A DNA stretch of 37,290 nucleotides from Allofranklinella schreckenbergeri (GTDB lineage Bacteria > Pseudomonadota > Gammaproteobacteria > Burkholderiales > Burkholderiaceae_C): the NCBI RefSeq assembly GCF_003703475.1, contig NZ_RDQM01000020.1:1-37290 (forward strand). The letters run 5' to 3'. Shown piece by piece: positions 34,133 through 37,290 of the stretch. Made by a program: the position numbers and the translations under genes. Position 1 is the first letter of the stretch, and each line of letters opens with the position of its first letter. The notes under the pieces are model-generated. The model ran no database searches. It was given only the letters and a program-made list of their open reading frames with translations, and was not told where the DNA came from.

Positions 34133-35668
34133 ATGAAAAAAAATGTCTTCGCTTTGAGCGTGGCAACAGCTCTGGCTGCTTTGGCCGGTTCTGCTAACGC
34201 GCAAGTTCCTTTTATTCAGCCTGATGCGGGTACTGTTTCGGCTGGTAATGTCGTTGCGACGGAGTTTCGTGTTAACGATGGTGGTATTGGTCATGTGTTG
34301 CTGCAGCCCTACTACACGGTGCAGGGTGCGCGCAATACGCTGTTGAACGTTACCAATACGGATACCAAGAACGGGAAGGCTGTAAAGGTCCGTTTCCGCG
34401 GTGCTCGTAACTCTGATGATGTGTTTGACTTCTATGTGTTCTTGTCGCCTGGCGATGTGTGGCGTAGCCGCGTTTATCGCGACGGTGAGCGGACCTATCT
34501 TGATTCCAGTGACACTAGCTGCACTTTGCCTGGTGCGGATGTGATTAAAAACACTGCGTTCAAGACTGTGCGTGTCTTCAATGATTTGGAGTCTGAGGTT
34601 CGCGAAGGTTATGTTGAGCTGCTGACTGCGGCTGATATTCCTCCGGGTTCGGCTCTGTACAAGTCGATTAAGCATGATCGCATGACGGGTAAGGTTTCGT
34701 GCAATCTGCCTCAATTGATCGACTCTACAGTCCGTCTGACGGATCTGGATACTGCTCGCAAGAATGGGTTGGACTTCCCGACTGCTGGTCTGGTTGGTCA
34801 GTGGGCGATTGTTGATGTGAGCAAGAATAATGCTGTGAGCGGTAATGCGACTGCGCTGGTTGCTACTGATGCTAAGGGTGTCCCAGGTGCTGGTAGTATC
34901 GTGGTTGCGCCTCAGGACTCTGTCGTTGCTCCGTTGGCATGGACAGATGTGACTAGTCCAGTTTTGGGAACGACCGATCCTTTGTTGACCAAGGGTTCTG
35001 TTCAGGCTCAGAACTTTGACTTCCCTGACCTGTCTACCCCTTATGTGAAGTATGCGCCGACTACGCGCACTCCGGCTGGTCATCAGGCTAACGAGTTGTC
35101 GGCAGCTTTGGCTGTTAGCAAGGTTGTTAACGACTTCTCTACTGGTATGGGTGTGGACTTGAAGACTGATTGGGTGTTCTCCATGCCTACCCGTCGTTAT
35201 GGGGTTGCTATCGATTACGCAACGAACACTCCGGTTGAAAACTCTGAAAGTGCATTCTTCCAGTTGGCTGGCGGAGCTAATCGTGCCGGTAACGTTCGCT
35301 TCGAGGTTGAGAACGGTATTCCTCATCTCTCTATCGCTCTGAATGGCTCTTATTTCGACAATAATGAGCGTCAGTTGCAGCCTGAAGTTTCTCCGGCGCG
35401 CATCCAGCGCCTTGCAGGCGAAGTGAACGTGTTGACCTTCAACGGCAATCCGGCTGATTCTGTTTTGGGGGCTCAGATTGCTGCACAACGCGTGAATCCT
35501 AAGTTGGGTACAGAGTCTATTGCTGAGGGCTGGGCTTCTATTAGTCTCGAGAATAGCGTAGCTCTGGCTAACGGCTATCGTAGTGCCTTGCCTGTGGTTG
35601 GCTATGCATCCTTCACAGCGGGTTCTGCGGCTTTGGGCTTCACTTTCCCTCACCGCTACAGCCGTTAA
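34133..35668 (+). CDS. Sec-exported abundant surface protein, family not recognised
   Basis: 511 residues. A clean signal peptide (KKN, then VFALSVATALAALAG, cleavage after SANA at residue 23) shows Sec export. The mature protein is beta-rich and has two Cys in similar settings, SCTLP (Cys130) and SCNLP (Cys190), that could form a disulfide. I see no membrane anchor, calcium repeat or known domain. Between 34133 and 35653 there is not one in-frame TTA, CTA or TCA; GGT, GCT and GTT dominate, unlike the GC-ending neighbours, as in very highly expressed genes. It is divergent from the gsp operon and followed by a strong terminator and a parvulin gene. A T2SS-secreted or surface-layer protein is inferred; function is unproven. 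Confidence 0.75.
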   Translation: MKKNVFALSVATALAALAGSANAQVPFIQPDAGTVSAGNVVATEFRVNDGGIGHVLLQPYYTVQGARNTLLNVTNTDTKNGKAVKVRFRGARNSDDVFDFYVFLSPGDVWRSRVYRDGERTYLDSSDTSCTLPGADVIKNTAFKTVRVFNDLESEVREGYVELLTAADIPPGSALYKSIKHDRMTGKVSCNLPQLIDSTVRLTDLDTARKNGLDFPTAGLVGQWAIVDVSKNNAVSGNATALVATDAKGVPGAGSIVVAPQDSVVAPLAWTDVTSPVLGTTDPLLTKGSVQAQNFDFPDLSTPYVKYAPTTRTPAGHQANELSAALAVSKVVNDFSTGMGVDLKTDWVFSMPTRRYGVAIDYATNTPVENSESAFFQLAGGANRAGNVRFEVENGIPHLSIALNGSYFDNNERQLQPEVSPARIQRLAGEVNVLTFNGNPADSVLGAQIAAQRVNPKLGTESIAEGWASISLENSVALANGYRSALPVVGYASFTAGSAALGFTFPHRYSR

Positions 35669-35685
35669 TTTGAGTTAGTGCTTTT

Positions 35686-35736
35686 GACCGCCGTCAGGCG
35701 GTCGATCAAAAAAGCAGGCGTTCAGCCTGCTTTTTT
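35686..35736 (+). terminator. Tandem hairpin terminator after the surface-protein gene
   Basis: GACCGCC (35686-35692) / GGCGGTC (35697-35703) with loop GTCA is followed by AAAAAAGCAGGC (35708-35719) / GCCTGCTTTTTT (35725-35736), 12 bp, loop of five. The second hairpin with its T run is a textbook intrinsic terminator; the first may protect the message end. Confidence 0.93.
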
Positions 35737-35791
35737 GTTGGTAGGTGAAGAGTTTGGACGCTCTACGCTGGAGTAGGAAGGAAGGTAATTT

Positions 35792-36694
35792 ATGCAAATT
35801 CAATATTTTTTTAGCTCGCTGGTTATTGCTTTTGTTCTGATGGCTTCATCAGGGGCGCAGGGGCAGATCCTGTTGCATAGGGAAGGGCAAGAGATTACGG
35901 CACAAGATTTTGAGGCTGATGCCTTGGCGTTGCCAGCTAACGTTCGACATCATGCACTTTCTGATCCGCTTAAAGTGGAAGTTGTCGGGAAGGGGCTACT
36001 GGTTCGCAATACCTTGGCGGCATTGGCTAGAGAAAAGGGCTTGGATAAGGGGGAGCTGGCTCAAATACGCCTGCAGCAGGTCCAGAATGCTGCATTAATG
36101 GATTTTTTTTTGGAAGATTTATTTAAATCCAAAACTCCTTCGGATTCGGAGTTGCTGGAATATGCGAAAGTTGAGTATAAAAATAATTTGGATCGTTTTA
36201 AATTGTCATCTGATGAACGCAAGGCGAGCCACATCTTGATAGCGGGGTTGGAGGGTGATTCTGAAAATAAAATTAATGATTTATATCGCCAATTAGAGGA
36301 AGGGGCGGATTTTGGTGAATTGGCGTTTAAATTTTCTAATGATTCTGGTAGTGCGCCGAATTATGGCTCGTTAGGTTACGTTCAGGAGGGTGAAATGGTG
36401 CCCGAGTTAGAGGTTGAGTTGAAAAAGCTCAATGAAAAGGGGCAGTATTCTAATCCTTTTAAATCCCGTTTTGGTTGGCACATAGTTCGATTGGATGAAG
36501 TTCGACCCGCAGGCGTTTTGCCTTTTGATGCTGTTCGAGATGAGTTGATCTTAGAAGGGAAGCGTAAGAGTTTTGGAGATTTACGTGAAACGACTTTCCA
36601 GAAAATTGTTTCTGAAATAAAAATGAATAGAGAGGCTATTGAGGGATTTGCTAAGAAAAATAAAAATATGGCTGACCAAGAAAGAGATAGATGA
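35792..36694 (+). CDS. Periplasmic parvulin-type peptidyl-prolyl isomerase
   Basis: 300 residues with a signal peptide (YFFSSLVIAFVLMASSGAQG). An N-terminal helical chaperone region precedes one parvulin domain at about residues 145-240: ASHILIAG, FGELAFKFSNDSGSAPNYGS, GEMVPELEVELKKL and FKSRFGWHIVRLDEV. It resembles PpiC/PrsA-type foldases and SurA-like factors of the periplasm. A good ribosome site (GAAGGAAGG) precedes the ATG. Base use is AT-rich, unlike the genes around it, which may mean recent transfer. It follows the exported surface protein and may help fold it. Confidence 0.85.
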   Translation: MQIQYFFSSLVIAFVLMASSGAQGQILLHREGQEITAQDFEADALALPANVRHHALSDPLKVEVVGKGLLVRNTLAALAREKGLDKGELAQIRLQQVQNAALMDFFLEDLFKSKTPSDSELLEYAKVEYKNNLDRFKLSSDERKASHILIAGLEGDSENKINDLYRQLEEGADFGELAFKFSNDSGSAPNYGSLGYVQEGEMVPELEVELKKLNEKGQYSNPFKSRFGWHIVRLDEVRPAGVLPFDAVRDELILEGKRKSFGDLRETTFQKIVSEIKMNREAIEGFAKKNKNMADQERDR

Positions 36695-36815
36695 TCGCTC
36701 CTGCCCCGCCATAACCTTGTTGGGCGCTTATTGGTTCGAGGAAGAATATTTTTAATTGCAAAAATTCACGAAGGGTTAAATCCATTGGTAAATCTAATTG
36801 ATTATGATTTTTTCA

Positions 36816-36902
36816 GATCAATAGGACTCGAAGAATAGAGCATGTTGTGAATTTCCGCACTCTTGCGAGTGCGCACAAAGTTCATAATATGCCCTATTGA
36901 TC
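36816..36902. repeat. Long imperfect inverted repeat near the IS elements
   Basis: Outer arms GATCAATAGG (36816-36825) / CCTATTGATC (36893-36902) are perfect. Inner parts CATGTTGTGAA / TTCATAATATG pair at 9 of 11 positions, and a central stem CGCACTC / GAGTGCG has loop TTGC. The outer motif is shared with copy 4 and partly copy 1 of the palindromic family, but the TGCCGAAACA core is missing. It may be a related small non-coding element or the end of the neighbouring IS. Confidence 0.55.
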
Positions 36903-36951
36903 AGAAATCAAACGACTTGAAATAAAAGCTTCAATCTGCAGATAATGTGTC

Positions 36952-37167
36952 ATGGAAATGATCGATATGAGAAAACTGAGCCCTGATGCGCGTCAAGAGC
37001 GGCGCAGGCAAGTCATCAAGCTGCGTCGGCGGGGTTGGACGTACGAAGCCATTGCCGCCGAGTTGGGCTTGTCGCGCACAGGTGTTTTCGACATCTGCAA
37101 GCGCTTTGACGAAGGCGGCAGCAAAGCGCTGGCCGACAAGCCCTGCGGACGCCCTGTATTGACCTAG
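36952..37167 (+). pseudogene. Truncated IS630-type transposase (N-terminal helix-turn-helix)
   Basis: 71 residues with the IS630-family start: RRQVIKLRRRGWTYEAIAAE followed by LGLSRTGVFDICKRF and DEGGSKALADKPCGRPV. Full-length IS630 transposases are about 340 residues and carry a DDE domain after this helix-turn-helix. Here the match stops at GRPV (about 37156) and a stop follows two codons later (TAG at 37165-37167), so the gene is broken, probably by the next element. Confidence 0.75.
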
Positions 37168-37206
37168 TGAAAACCTGCTCAGGAGTTAACGTTGAAGGAA
37201 ACGACG

Positions 37207-37290
37207 ATGAGCACCCTGATGGAAGACGACATCAAGCGCTGGACGGCCAAGCGTAAAACGGCCCTGGTCCTGGACATCATCCAGGGCAAG
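37207..37290 (+). CDS. Start of an IS3-type OrfA (cut by window edge)
   Basis: 28 residues are visible and continue beyond the window. EDDIKRWTAKRKTALVLDII matches the start of IS3-family OrfA proteins with a helix-turn-helix (known from memory of the family). AAGGAAA stands before the ATG at 37207; a second ATG at 37219 is also possible. It follows the broken IS630 gene by 39 bases, which suggests an IS3-like element inserted into the IS630 copy. Confidence 0.6.
   Translation, partial: MSTLMEDDIKRWTAKRKTALVLDIIQGK

Noticed and set aside
34127-35653. 508-codon minus-strand open frame opposite the exported surface protein
   Set aside because: Same cause: the sense gene has a signal peptide, ribosome site and terminator, whereas the antisense frame has none and starts without a ribosome site.
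3361-36902. The repeated palindromes as a CRISPR array
   Set aside because: Copies are kilobases apart, sit singly between genes, differ in sequence, and there are no regular spacers or cas genes.

Overview
The window is a chromosomal stretch from a Gram-negative bacterium, most likely a betaproteobacterium of the order Burkholderiales (Comamonadaceae-like). The reasons are the mlaF-E-D-A-C gene order, the GC-rich housekeeping genes, the type III pantothenate kinase, and the DUF72, malonyl-CoA decarboxylase and type II secretion proteins. I cannot name the genus from sequence alone.

Layout: 1-2500 holds a YccS/FUSC-type inner-membrane protein. 2600-6500 is the mla phospholipid-trafficking operon (mlaF, mlaE, mlaD, mlaA, mlaC, minus strand), with no mlaB. 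6779-10399 (minus) carries a SulP anion transporter with a STAS domain, a TlpA-like thioredoxin and the Ser/Thr symporter SstT. 10689-12668 (plus) holds coaX and a DUF72 gene, which converge on an acyltransferase-3 membrane protein. 14379-18263 is a 1294-residue S-layer or adhesin-like protein with its own promoter and terminator, followed by a BetT-type BCCT transporter. 20825-24585 holds a Crp-family regulator divergent from a second, ATPase-less MCE system (MlaE-type permease, MCE protein, lipoprotein). Malonyl-CoA decarboxylase and a LapA-like membrane/coiled-coil protein follow. 27165-33768 is a partial type II secretion operon (gspL-M-N-D-E, minus strand). Divergent from it are a Sec-exported surface protein (511 aa) and a periplasmic parvulin. 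The right edge holds a truncated IS630 transposase that seems to be interrupted by the start of an IS3-type element.

Three things stand out. First, an AT-rich palindromic intergenic element of about 70-95 bp recurs at least six times, nearly always against the 3' end of a gene. It has arms like AAATCAAAAGGAAA and, in most copies, a core related to TCATGCCGAAACA; two copies sit inside operons (mlaA/mlaC and gspD/gspE). Second, the 1294-aa protein and the 511-aa exported protein share an extreme codon regime with almost no TTA, CTA or TCA. This suggests both are very abundant surface proteins, and the second lies beside the gsp operon and a parvulin, as a secreted substrate might. Third, the second MCE system lacks an ATPase and is flanked by several palindromes that point to regulation.

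All assignments come from reading the translations and bases by eye. No database search, alignment or folding program was run.
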